Assembly (NCBI GenBank): GCA_015680685.1
Contig: MNCI01035767.1
Location: forward strand, 521,919 to 585,918
Origin: Gnetum montanum
Taxonomy: Eukaryota; Streptophyta; Gnetopsida; Gnetales; Gnetaceae
Direction of reading: 5' to 3'
Length of the DNA stretch: 64,000 nt
Below are positions 12,082 through 23,154 of this stretch, piece by piece. Both the position numbers and the translations under genes were made by a program. Position 1 is the first letter of the stretch, and the number at the start of each line of letters is the position of its first letter. Under the pieces are notes generated by a model. That model was not told the origin of the DNA. It saw nothing but the letters and a program-made list of their open reading frames with translations, and did no database searches.

Positions 12082-12840
12082 CTAGATATATTCAAAAAAT
12101 TCTTCTTTGAGTCCTATAAGATCTGAGTACATGGTTTTTATTGGTAGTCCCTTTGTATCTATATGAACATCATATTCTAAGTTGGTGGTTCCTACATGAG
12201 TAGCTTGCTCTCCTAGAGGTAGAAGTGTCCTTATGTTACATGTGTCAAATAGTTTGAATAGTAGTCTAGTACTTATGGTAGCATAAATACTATTATCTTG
12301 CATATATAGAGGAATGTATGTGATAATCATTAGGCTTCTTAATAGATGTGGATCATGTAGGGATATGATGAAGTTCAAAAGTGTAACTACCAATGCATCC
12401 TTTTCCAATGTTCCTTTGGCCTATGTTACTATTGCATCATAAGAAGTATTAAAGCACCTATCTATTAAGGCAATCCAGTATGGGCATTCTAATTGGTAAT
12501 TAAAGTGTAGATGATTTAAAATATCAATCTCAACAATATGAATATAATTAAACCCTTCTTTCTTCAATTTATATACCTCCTCTAGGGTGAAAAAAGTGAG
12601 GGCTACTGGTCAAAGACTAGAACCACTAATCTGTAAATCACACTGAGATAAACTCATACTACTAAGGCTTTCTAAGTCAAGACTTTTCTTATGATAAATT
12701 TCTTTCGTCTTCAGTATTGGAGGAAAACATGGAGGTAAAGGACAATGACAAAAAGCTAATAAACAAGCAACATAAGAGGAGTTAGGACTAAAACATGAGA
12801 GTTGGTGCATTTGTTTGCCCATTGTGATTGAAGATTTCTG
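12082..12840 (-). pseudogene. Caulimovirid movement-protein N-terminal region
   Basis: A possible start lies at 12,822. The segment 12,610-12,822 and the following frame to 12,082 are collinear but separated by stops. The C-terminal half (12,082-12,408) includes LLFKLFDTCNIRTLLP and a G-N-L/Y-type segment similar to 30K-superfamily movement proteins. Its first 280 bp or so are duplicated in inverted orientation at 12,971-13,373. The assignment rests on position at the head of the polyprotein and on weak motif resemblance. Confidence 0.45.
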
Positions 12841-13373
12841 TAGTCATTGCCTCTCTAGAAATGCATCTTCACTAAGAGACTTATGTACTCCCAACACATC
12901 TTACTATGTAGTTTATCCTAGTTGGTGATTTACCCTAGTATAGACTAGTGCTCATAGATTTTTCTATTGCCAACTAGGGTAAATCACATAGTAAGATGCA
13001 TTGGGAGTACATAAGTCATGCAGTGAAGATGCATTTCAAAGAGGCAACAACTATAGCAATTTTCAATCACAATGGCCAACCAAACACACCAACTCTTAGG
13101 TTCTAGTTCTAACTCCTCTTATGTTGTTCGTTTATTAGCTTTTTGTCATCATCCTTTACCTCCATGTTTTCCTCTAATACGAAAGATGAAAGAAATTTAT
13201 CATAAGAAAAGTCTTGACTTCTTAAAAAGTCTTAGTAGTATGAATCTATCTAAGTGTGATTTATAAATTACTGGTTCCAATCTTCAACCAGTAGCCCTCA
13301 CTTTTTTCACCTCATAGGAGTTATATAAATGGAAGAAAGAAGAGTTTAATTATATTCATATTACCAAGATTGA
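12525..13373. repeat. Inverted repeat at the caulimovirid edge
   Basis: The left arm 12,525-12,926 and right arm 12,971-13,373 are diverged reverse complements with a spacer of about 44 bp. Both arms encode the same movement-protein start (HQL...SSYV..LLAFCH..LPPCFP), left on minus and right on plus. The right arm stops abruptly at the exon 2 homology of the element 0 antisense gene. Inverted terminal copies are common where endogenous pararetroviruses integrated as rearranged molecules. Confidence 0.8.
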
Positions 13374-13375
13374 CC

Positions 13376-15202
13376 CAAGACCAATACCCCACTTCTCAAT
13401 ATGGCTTTGGGAAAGTTTTCGTTGTGGTTTACAATTGAGGAAAGGGAATTCCTTGCCTACATCTTAAAGAACTTTAGTGTGATGTTGTGGTCACACTTAT
13501 CTTCAAATGTGGTAGGGGTTATAGTGGAGACCTCACTACCTTGGGCATTTGGCCTAATTTTTAGACTTATTTCTAACAAGCTATCTCCTAATACAGTAGG
13601 GAGCTTAGCAAAAACCATTAGCCCATGTTATCTCATAAAGATCTAGATGATGCTAGAGTATAGATGGTATAATGTTGAAAATACTTGGACGGTGGTGCAT
13701 AGAGGCCACACATTATTCCAAAATCTACTTGGCATTGTGTATCATCTACTAGGGTAAGCATGGCTATTATAATGTTTTCATGCTTTGGGATAAACTATCT
13801 TCTCTAACTTCATCGATTTTACAAAATTCTTGTAGGTCTAAGGTCAATGATCAAGGATTGATCATCAATAAGAAAATATTGGTAGTGGAACAAACTACTT
13901 GGGATGAATTTGCCAAAAGTCCTCAGTTTAGAACTATTGTGTATCAATAGTTAAGAAGGGACTTTGTTGCATGCACCTTAAGGTTCAACCTTGTATACAA
14001 GAAGTACAAGGATGATGGAATGATGCACAACTAGTGGGCAAATTCCAATAGCTCTATGGATTAGACCCTTGCAACTAGGACCTCCACACTAAAGAAGAAA
14101 AAGAAATGCAAACATAAAGGCTATCACTTCTAGTGTTTCATGGCTATAACTTCTAATGTTTTATTGCTTTGACTAGTTGTTAAACTTTCTTATGTTGATG
14201 CTAAACTTTTGGTTGTTGATTTGCAGGACCTTCCACCTTTGATGATGTCACCATACCACTTTTAGGGACATGTCATGAGGACGCCCTCATTCTAAAGTTT
14301 GGAGAGGTGACTCTAGCATAAGAGTGGCTAAAGGAATAGTCACTTGGGTACATTCAAGCAAACATCCAGTGTGTAGTTTTGCTTAAGGTATTTATGTTAC
14401 CTATCCCATCCATCCTTGCTACGTAGATGTTGCATGTCATCAACTTCTTTAATGAGAAGGTTGGTCATTTAAGCACCATCATTTGGGGTGTGAAGTTGAA
14501 CATGGATGTTAATGAGGACCTATTTAATGACTTGTGTGATGTCCTTGTTGATAAGGTATAGGTTCTCACTAGGATAGTAAGGGAAATTGGCCATCATGAT
14601 GAAGTTTTGAAATGTCTTGATGCCAACATGGGCCACTCTAAAATTTCCATGGATAGATTCATGAACCTTGATGCAAAGTAATCATATCCTTTCTTCAAGT
14701 CTCATGCATTTTCCAAACTATTATTGCAAAAGAAGGTAATTGGCATAGTGCAGGGGTGAACCTTTAAGAAGGTCCTAATGGAGGATAGTAGATTTAACTA
14801 GGTAATTTCTTTAGCTACTGGGATTCAGGAAGAGATCCTTAAACTTTGTGTTAACACCTCTACATTAATCAATATGAACTTTGCATTTTTTGCAAATTAT
14901 CTAAAGAGGTTTGCAGAGTTTTTGTGGTGTACAAGAATGGGTAATGGGTTTTCCAAGACCCAAGCCAACTTTTTAGGCCTTGGATAAAGCACATTTATCC
15001 AATGGCATAGGCCCAAAACTCACTAGAGGGGATGAATAATATGTTATCCATCACCACTAAGAATCTTGATGTTAGGTAGTTTGAGTCTCCTAATAGCATT
15101 CATGACGATGAGCCTCTCATGTTTCATGCTAGTGTTCAAGATGCAAAATGATGGTAAATGAAGGTCAAAGGGGCAACTAGAGAGAAAATCAAGAGGCCTA
15201 TG
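13376..15202 (+). pseudogene. Element 0 antisense gene, exons 2, 3 and first part of 4
   Basis: Homologous to the antisense genes at 29,752-34,246 and 47,635-52,056, but much more decayed. Exon 2 (to 13,753) includes FLAYILKNFSVMLWSHL and HTLFQN, matching the FCP1/NIF-like region of the other copies. A GTAAGC donor follows at 13,754 and a TTGTAG acceptor precedes 13,836. Exon 3 is recognisable to about 14,120. Exon 4 starts after a TTTGCAG acceptor at 14,227 and keeps NFAFFANYLKRFAEFL (about 14,878-14,926), which matches the other copies. The start of exon 2 is lost at the junction with the inverted movement-protein copy. The sequence ends at 15,202, where element A is inserted, and resumes at 61,473. 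Confidence 0.7.
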
Positions 15203-16944
15203 TGTACCATCCGAAATCATCAACAAGAGGCTAGAATGAACGGATGCCAATAGATCTACGAATGAAAAAATAAGACCATGCCTTTTCCTAAGGGCTTGCT
15301 GGAAAAAAAAACGAAGGTAGAGTGCCTTGGATGGTCTGCACGCGGATCAAACAAGGACTTCCCCGAATGTACGCAATTGCGATGTGTTGGGTTATATGTA
15401 AAAAAATGCAAAATTGAACATAAATGAATGGAAATGAATGTAAATTCTTTAAATGATAGATAATGAAAATAGGAAAAAATATGAACAGTAACAATAATGT
15501 AAACTGCATGAATCTGGGCAATAATGCAAACTGTTTGTATTGATAAACAATTCGAATGTGCACTGGTCAGAATGCAGTTGCGGTTTGGTCGCAAGGTGAA
15601 CATTAGCCCCGATGGATGAGAGCAGGTGTTGGGAAGATGCAAGTTTTGGATTGCATGCGTACAATGTCTATTCTGTATGAAGCCCAGCATATGAGATTGA
15701 TGCCCAGATCTCCTAAGTGTTTCAGATTCAAATTTTTTGAACCTTGATCTAGTGGAAAAATAAGAGATTTATATAGTTTTAGGCACGAGATTCGAATCTG
15801 GGAGAAGATTAGTGGCTGTGGGGTGAGAAAACTTTGGATCGGGTGACAGGTGTGTCCATTGACCGAATGCACCAAATGTTACAATGTACAACATGCAGTG
15901 TGACCAAGATCTCTTACACTGACGTGTGTAATCCACAGTGTAAGAGCTTGATATGCTAAAAAATGAAAAATGTACAAAGAATGTTAAAGTACAGGAGTGG
16001 ATCTAGATGTCTAACCTTTGGATCTACAGATCTATGCTATTTTTGCTCCACCAAGGCCTCCAGCATGTGTGGATTTGGCTCTGATGTGTGCGCAGCCTGT
16101 TCTGGCGTTAGCGTCTACGTCACTCACAGCATATGACCTGAAAATAGTGCATTTTGAGCCATTTTTGACCTATGAGACCCATTTTTAGAGTGGATCTTCA
16201 TGAAATGGGTCATGAGGGTTCTGTGTGCCAAATTTTGGCTGATTTGGATGTCGTTTTGGCCCTATTTTGGTAGATGACGCTAAGCCTTACGTTGTGCAGC
16301 GTCTAAAAAATAACCTCAGCGTCACCAAGTTAAAGTGGCATATTTGAGGGCCAAATCTTGATTTTTTGGAGGCTGGGACCTATTGGGGACCTTGGTGAAG
16401 GTCATGGGGGATCCCTATGCTTGATTTTGGCCTATTTTGACTCATTTTTGGGGCTCCAAAAGTTAATGACGCTGAGCCTTATGCTAAGCAGCGTCTGAAA
16501 AATAACCCAAGCGTCACCAAGTTAAAGTGGCATATTTGAGGCCAAAATCTTGATTTTCTAGAGGCTAGGACTTGATGGGGACCTTCATGAAGGTCATGGG
16601 GGTCCTTGTGCTCAATTTTGGCCTATTTTGAGTCAGTTTCAAGGCTCCAAAAGTTGGTGACATTGAGCCTTACGCTGTGCAACATAAGAAAATGTAGCCA
16701 AAGTATACTTAGCCAAAACCAAGCATTTTGAGCCTAAAAATTTTGATTCTAAATGTCAAAAGTTGGTGCAGTCACCTGTGGGACCTGTGGGATCTTTCTT
16801 GCTCCATTTCTCACTCCATTTTATGTCATTTCATGCCATTTTGGAGACTCTCAAGTTTGGTCATGCTATACTCATGTTGGGCAGTAGCATGACTTAGCTT
16901 GATTCTTGTCTAAAAGTGCTAGGCCAAAATTTTGTGGTGTTTCA
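15203..16944 (-). repeat. Element A 3' LTR
   Basis: Starts TGTACCATCC and ends GTGTTTCA on the plus strand. It matches 59,152-61,472 throughout in direct orientation. It holds two copies of a ~192-bp tandem unit (from about 16,275) where the other LTR has five. The open frames in it on the minus strand (15,256-15,875) have no domains and are chance. A TATA-like ATATAAAT lies in it on the minus strand near 15,765-15,775. Confidence 0.88.
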
Positions 16945-16964
16945 TTGGTCCCTCTTTGTTGATG
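16945..16964 (-). promoter_or_regulatory. Element A polypurine tract
   Basis: On the minus strand ACAAAGAGGGACCAA stands directly before the 3' LTR start TGAAACACC. The same tract (AACAAAGAGGGGCCAA) occurs at the same place in elements 2 and 3. Confidence 0.8.
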
Positions 16965-18693
16965 CCTAAAGGAATCTACCTAAGAGGCATCGACAAAGAA
17001 GTATAAAACATCACGAGCAACTAGGTATCAAGTGTTGTTCCTTAGCACTTGGCCAGATGTCATCGCACAGTGTTTAGAAGTACATGGGATTAGGAAATGA
17101 GGTTGTGAGATGTATAGGGAGGAGTTTTGTAATTGCAAGATCAAGGATTGATGAAGGGATGGTTTTGTTTAACTATGAGGAGAGGAATGCTATTGTGTGA
17201 ACACATCATGTTGGTCCTTGTCAATAGCCAATATCTAGCGGACTTGGGACCAAGGTATGGGATGTGCGTCCTTTGGAGGAACGAGACTCTTGTATTCTAT
17301 TTAAGAGAACTCGTTGTCACAACCAAAGCCACATGATGAGGTGGTGCATTCTTTGGAGAAACAGGACCCTTGTTGAGTGTCAAAGGGAACCCGTTGTCTA
17401 ACAACCAAAGCCACATGGTGGGATGCAACATGATTGTTTGAGACATGAGTGTTTTCTTCCAAGACCAATACCTTCCCACTTGGGGCTTTTATGGGAAGCA
17501 CCAAGAGTCTTGTGATGGGTTTTTCTCTTTGATTTTTTTTCTTTGTTTTTGAACAGAGCTCTCTTTCAATGTTGTACTCATGCTCTTGTGCTTGTATCTA
17601 TTTCATGTGTTATGCTATGTGTTACAACTGCCTAGAGAGTTACAGTGTGCAACCATGTGTTCAGAGTTTTAGGGTGACTAGGATGTATTTGGAAAATGTA
17701 ACTGAACAAGGTAGAGAGAGCATGTTAGGAAATAAGGAATGTTTGGGGAATTGGAAATGTACTTGTGAATGGTTTGATTAACCTAGTTACATGCATTAGG
17801 AACAATGTGATACCTCATTGCTGTGATGAAGTGCATCCATGTACGAACACCTCTGGGTGTCATCCTACAAACACAACTCCAAGAAGATAAGAAAACCATA
17901 ATTTAATGAGCTAGCTTAACACTTTAAACATGGATGTAAACGATGGGATGGAGACACTACGTGCAACTAGAGGCAAACAAAATTGAGCAGTAGCAATGTT
18001 GTCAGAGTCCATGTGATGAATTCATGCAACAGGTTGATGAAGACATGCCATTTGATTATAGCAACATAGTAGTAGGCTAGTGAAGAAGTTTCCAGTTTAT
18101 AGTCTTGGCGAATTATCATGGATTATTTTTACGTCATAACCCATTGGACGTTGCCAGTTTAACATCGTAGCAGATAGTGTAATGCTAGTTTATAGTCATG
18201 GCGGACTATGGAGAGGTGAGCTAGTTTATAGTCTTAGTGGACTTTGTCAGATGAGAGTGTGGTAGTTTATTGTCATTTCAGATGATCTGTGGTATTAGTT
18301 TTAGGTCATGATGCCAAGACCGCTCTATGGTATCAGTTTATCGTCATGATTCCAGGACAATTCTATGGTATCAATTTATTATCATGATTCCAAGACAAAT
18401 CTGTGGTATCAGTTTATCGTCATGATTCCAGGATGAATTTGTGGTATCAATTTACCATTGTGATGCCAGGACGATATGTGGATGCATGAACGTACGTCTA
18501 GGTGATCCTGCAAAAGAAGAAACTAGAGAACACAATGTCAAGTAGTAACTACTGAAAACAGAACCTAAATGCATAAGAAAAATAGAAAACAATGTAAAAA
18601 GTGGTAGTTTAGGGCCTTTTTGGGTCGTGTGTGGCAGTTTAAAGCCATACTAGGCTGTGTGTTAGTTTAAGGCCTTTTGGGCTGCAGGCTAAT
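16965..18693 (-). other. Element A 3' untranslated region with hairpins and tandem repeats
   Basis: Matches the 3' UTRs of elements 2 (24,188-25,663) and 3 (56,223-57,549). It holds two hairpins at 17,271-17,328 and 17,351-17,410. At about 18,060-18,480 there are tandem ~40-bp units of the type CAGTTTATCGTCATGATTCCAGGACG. At 18,600-18,690 AGTTTAAGGCC units occur, which in the other elements flank the polymerase and antisense genes. The polymerase should lie between the two repeat groups but is missing. Small frames at 17,133-17,781 are chance. Confidence 0.65.
17271..17410. repeat. Paired 3' UTR hairpins of element A
   Basis: Each unit runs from CTTTGG to CCAAAG. The first contains AACGAG-A-CTCTT pairing with AAGAG-AA-CTCGTT. 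The second has CCCTT pairing with AAGGG at the same place. The same pair is found in elements 2 and 3 with base changes on both sides of the stems. Confidence 0.7.
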
Positions 18694-21600
18694 TTAAGGC
18701 CTTTTTAGGCTGAATGTAAATGCGTTAGCTAGCACAATGCAAATGAAGGTGACGTATGCATAATGAACAAAGGTGAAGAGTGGGTAGGGATCAGACGTAG
18801 TTTCAGCCATAGGAGAGCCTTGATCATGTTGTTGTTTCCTAGCTAAACATGGTCTAGGAGGCGTGCTATGTTTTGGTTGCTCTGGGAGGCTTTCATTTTT
18901 TACCACTCGTTCGGGCATTTTAGCTCTAGGTGTTGCATTTGTTGCCGTGGGTGTTCCATCAAGAGACTCTTCTTTTAAGACTTGTGACATTTCTATGTTG
19001 TGGATGGCTTGAAAGGGAGCATTATCGGCATGTATGATGACTTTTCCACCTTCGTATGGAAGGCGGATTTCTTGATGTATTGGTGAGGAAATGGCCCATT
19101 GTTGGGCTAGCCAAGGTCTACCAAGAATCATGTTGAAACTTGGCATCTCTTTTATGACAGTGAACTCCATGCTGGTGGGGAATTTTTCTCTTTCCACAAA
19201 GGCTAAGTTGATTATACCCTTAACTGTGACACGTGATCCGTTGAAGGATTTTAAACATATGATTTTCGTTGGCATGATCTCATCTGCCATGCCTAGTTTG
19301 TCGATGATGGAGTATGAAGCTACGTTTCTTGCCATACCATCATCAACGTGCACTCTGCGAATGGTACATTATCCAACACATACACTAATCGATAATGGAG
19401 CTATTGTGACCTCCCCACGTTTGGTGTTGAATTTAACTGCATCATCGCAAAAGGTTAAGGTGTTTGAACCTAATCCTTGTGGTGTGTATTGCAAAGTCAT
19501 TGCATAGATGGATTCCTTGTTTGTGGGGATTTCCTCCATAATAGGAATGGATGCTAACATTTGAGGCAAGGCTTTACAGTGAACGGTTGAAGTCATGACC
19601 AGGTCGTACAAGCTCATCGTTGTGTTCTTATGTTTGAGCATTTCTTTTACCTGGGCCAATGCAGCTACGAAGTCTATGTTGTTGGTCGTTGTGTTGGCTT
19701 TGGCGTCCTTCATGTGGGTTGAGGGATGGGCCTCTTACGTAGAGGGCTTGGGCATGGTTTTCTTGAGATTAGGGGTAGGGCCCCCAGAGTTCGATTGTTG
19801 CTTACTTGGTGTGGACTTTGCTTCGGCTATGGATGTTTTTCGTTGTTCGTTTGTTCTCTTCTACTGTTATTTGGTAAGCTTACTCCTGTTGTTGGTAAGG
19901 TTGACTCTTGAGGGAGAAGAGGTTGAGACATTGCCTACTATTAGGCTCTGGGTAGGTGAGGGGCCATCGCGTGGTGGCACCATTATGAAAAATGGTAGTT
20001 TGGGAGGAGTGGTTGGTGTTTAACTAGCTTGTTGTGGCACCTTGATGACAATAGGTTTCTTTGCAGTTGTGGTTAGTGCATCATGCCAGTTTAACATCTT
20101 GGTGAATGATTGGGGTAGTACTTTGACCACAAAAGGTTTTATAGGTTCTCGAGGTGGCACCTGGATGACAATGGGAGGCCTCTTGCTTGTGGAGGTGGAG
20201 GGGATCGTTGCCTTGCTGAGATGTACATGGATCATGAAAGGTTGTCACACAGGTTTGGGCTTGCTTCCTATGCTAATGGAGTTTATGACATAGGAGGCAT
20301 CATCTGTGCTAGGTTGACTCAGGGTGTTGATGTTGAGTTGGCCCCATTCTATCATTGTCTGAAGATCATCCTGTAAGGCATGGCAGTTGTCGGTATTGTG
20401 ACCAGACATTTGGTGGTAGTGATAGAATTGATCTAACTTGAAGTGTCGTGGGACTGGGGGTTCATTTGGTGTTGCTAAGGTGGGGTTCCTCTGTAGCTCG
20501 CAGTACCTATCGTGTCTTTGATGGGCATTCTCCACTACTTGTTTGTATTGGATTTGCCTAGTTTTGAGGAGTTTCTCTAGTAGTTTAGAGGGTCACGCGG
20601 GTAGCGGCGTATACTTAGAGCGATCCTTGCGCTAAAAGTTGGGCCTTAGGATGGCCCCTATATTGCAGGTAGGTTGGTATTAGTGTTTATTGTTTTTGTG
20701 CTTGTGGCTATAGTTTCCATTGTTTTCTATTGTTTGGCAACATGTTGGTTCTTGTAAGCCACATAGATGGGATCATTGCTGGTTTGTACGGCTTGTTCTA
20801 TGTTCTTGATCTACGTGAAGGCTTGGCTCAATGTTTGAGTGCTTAGGTAGTACAACTTTGACTTAACAAAGTCACAACTCCCTTCAGAATTGTAAGCAAA
20901 TACATTTCAGGGATGGGCTCATGAAGTTCGTTAAGGACTACGCTCCATCGTTGAATGAATTTTTGCACAGGCTCTAGTGGTGCTTGTTTCACCTGTATCA
21001 GAGTGTCTAGTGTGGCCTTAAGATTGAGGTTGTACTTAAACCTAGTAATAAACTAGTGTAAAAAATCCTCAAGAGAGGATATGGAGTTACATGGAAGGGC
21101 TTGGTACCAATCTAAGGCTACGCCCATTAAGGACATAGCGAACATGCACAAGATTGCGTGGGGCTAAGCTTGAAGCAATAGAGTTTCTGATCGAAACATG
21201 ACTAAGTGAGCAGTCGAATCTCCCTTCCCGTTATACTTGGTTAACTGGGGTAGTGTGATTCCCTTGGGTAAAGCTAACGGTGGCATTGAAGAGCTAATTG
21301 AATCATCTTGGTAGAAGTCTAGTACTTTAACTTGTTCAGTGTTTGCCGTTTTGAGGCATTTTACCTCATCAGTGAGCTCTTACATCATCCTTTTGGCTTC
21401 GGTCCATTCTTGGGCACTTGGTGGAGCAGTAGGTTGGCTAGTTTAAGTGCCATACAAATTGGATTGTTGTACAGTGGGCGGAAAGGAAGAAAGTTGAGTG
21501 GTCGGAGGTTGCACTTATGGAATATTTACAGGGGGTGCTACTAAGGGCAGAATACTGTAAGGTGTAGGTTGTTGTTGTTGAGCAACAGGGGCGGGCCATC

Positions 21601-22522
21601 GGCCAATTGGGGGTTGTGGAATAGATTGTTATGACTAGACAACTGGGATGGGCCATTGCCCAACTGTGGGTTGCAAAGGGAGACTTTGTACCTGATGTTG
21701 TACTGGAGGAGCTAAAGGTGTTGTATGAACCTGCACTCATGGGATGAAGTGTGTAGATGTGGAAGTGGGTATCATGGATGGCATCCCAATTACTTGGGGT
21801 GGGAAAGCGGCTCCTACATTAGTTTGAGAGGGGGGTTGTTGGGGTTGTACTTGTAGGAGAGGGGATAATGTGGTGACTAGAGGAATAGTGGGGATGGGTA
21901 TGTTGAATTGAGTATCGGTTGTAGGGAGAGTGGGAATAAGAGTGGGCACTTCTTGTTGGGGCACATGTGCTTGAGTGCTTTTAACTGTATGAAGAGACAT
22001 CGTATCTCTTGTGAATGGGTGAAATAACAGGTTCACATAAGTATGTAGATTGAGAGTATGGTACGAATCCCCATGTTCAGATTGAGCCACGAAATTATCT
22101 TCCTCATCTCCATTTTGAGATTCTATAGCGGGTTGGCGTGAGATTTGGTTCCTAGCCATGAGGAGTTGTGATAGGAGTTCATGGTGGGATTTAGTGAGTG
22201 GGATGACATTATAGGTGGTGGGAATGAAGTCATGGCCTCCTTTGTAAATTAGCTCATAGTGTCTTTTTGCTTCCAGCTTGGCTCAGTCAATGGGCAGGTT
22301 AGCTTGGATTTTAACAAAAATAAAGTTATATTGTTCGGGAGTTAGGATGGTGAACGTGGGATCCCTACCTTGCAGTCTTAGTGACCGATGAGATGGCCCC
22401 TGAGGATTCATCATGCCAAGAGCAACTATGGACTTAGCGGCGGTGACGGGACCCGAGATTGTAGTATCGAAGTCGATAACGGGCATGGTGGTGATGTTGG
22501 TGTGCACAGGGTCCATTGTCAA
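18694..22522 (-). pseudogene. Element A gag-protease
   Basis: Start chosen at the ATG at 22,522, whose translation (MDPVHTN..., then SLRLQGRDP) matches the starts of the gag genes of elements 2 and 3. Order: basic SLRLQGR segment, proline/glutamine-rich stretch (21,438-22,159), capsid-like region (about 20,900-21,300, with ALDWYQALP and FITRFKYNL), a damaged zinc knuckle (FYHYHQMSGHNTDNC, about 20,390-20,440, first Cys lost), a linker with repeated PIVIQVP/KPFVVKV motifs, and protease (VHVDDGMARN near 19,338-19,350; ILGRPWL near 19,115). Ty3-type Gag packages RNA and the protease cuts it. The protease centre is DDG. Several stops and frame changes make it inactive. It ends directly in the 3' UTR repeats. 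Confidence 0.75.
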
Positions 22523-23154
22523 AGTGCCTAGATGTAACAGTGTAAGAGAAAGAAAATAAATGGCTAAGTGTTAGAGAGAGAAAATATGGCTAAGTATCAG
22601 AGAGAGAAAATATGGCTAAGTGTTGAACAGCAAAAATATGGCTAAGTGTTGAACAACGTATGAAGGAGTGTTAGCTTGACCAACGTCAGCTTGACCAACG
22701 TTAGCGTGACCAAACGTCATCTTGACCAACATTAGCATGACCAAACGTCAGCTTGACCAACATCAGCTTAACCAACATCAGCTTAACTAACGGCAGTGTG
22801 ACCAACGTCAGTGTGACCAAATGTCAGCATGACCAATGTCAGCTTGACCAAACGTCAACTTGATCAAATGTCAGCTTGACCAACGTCAGCGTGACCAAAC
22901 ATCAGCTTGAACAACATCAACGTGACCAATGTCTAGGTAAGAAAACTAAGTGTTGGACACTAAGGGTCGGAGAGAGAAAATACGGTTAAGTGTTGAACAG
23001 TGTACAAAGGAGTTTCAGCGTATAAAAATGTACTGCAGTGTATGAACACTAGGAGTAGCGTACAAGGAGTTTCAAGAGGTGTAGTGTATAATTAATGTGC
23101 ATAACGTATAAGATAGGGTGAGGAGCAGCGTGACCAAGCGTTAGCTTGACCAAC
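22523..23154 (-). other. Element A leader (gene-proximal part) with TTGACC tandem array
   Basis: Untranslated leader between gag and the site of element 2. At 22,545-22,660 GGCTAAGTGTT-type units repeat. At 22,665-22,935 there are about 16 units of 16-17 bp with consensus near GTCAGCKTGACCAAAC; many contain TTGACC, the core of the WRKY W-box, and most contain AGC(G/T)TGAC. The array resumes at 23,118-23,154, 41,101-41,157 and 58,668-58,765, the pieces separated by elements 2 and 3. Confidence 0.7.

Larger units (their letters stand above)
6989..12840 (-). mobile_element. Endogenous caulimovirid (pararetrovirus) remnant
   Basis: On the minus strand the order is movement protein, linker, coat-protein core with a WW motif, CCHC knuckle, aspartic protease, reverse transcriptase with a YIDD box, then RNase H. 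This is the order of Caulimoviridae polyproteins and no integrase follows. All parts are broken by stops or frame changes, and 75 N interrupt it between protease and reverse transcriptase. It lies between exon 1 and exon 2 of the element 0 antisense gene. No primer-binding site was found. The genus is not determined; a Petuvirus- or Florendovirus-like single polyprotein would fit the order. Confidence 0.75.

Noticed and set aside
15256-15875. Several open frames on minus up to 144 codons
   Set aside because: They lie wholly inside the 3' LTR of element A, overlap each other in different frames and have no domain.
19595-20023. 142-codon plus-strand frame inside element A
   Set aside because: It lies opposite the gag-protease linker and is explained by the minus-strand gene.
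22665-22935. Regular short direct repeats, considered as a CRISPR-like array
   Set aside because: Unit length is 16-17 bp without spacers of unique sequence, and the setting is a plant retrotransposon leader.
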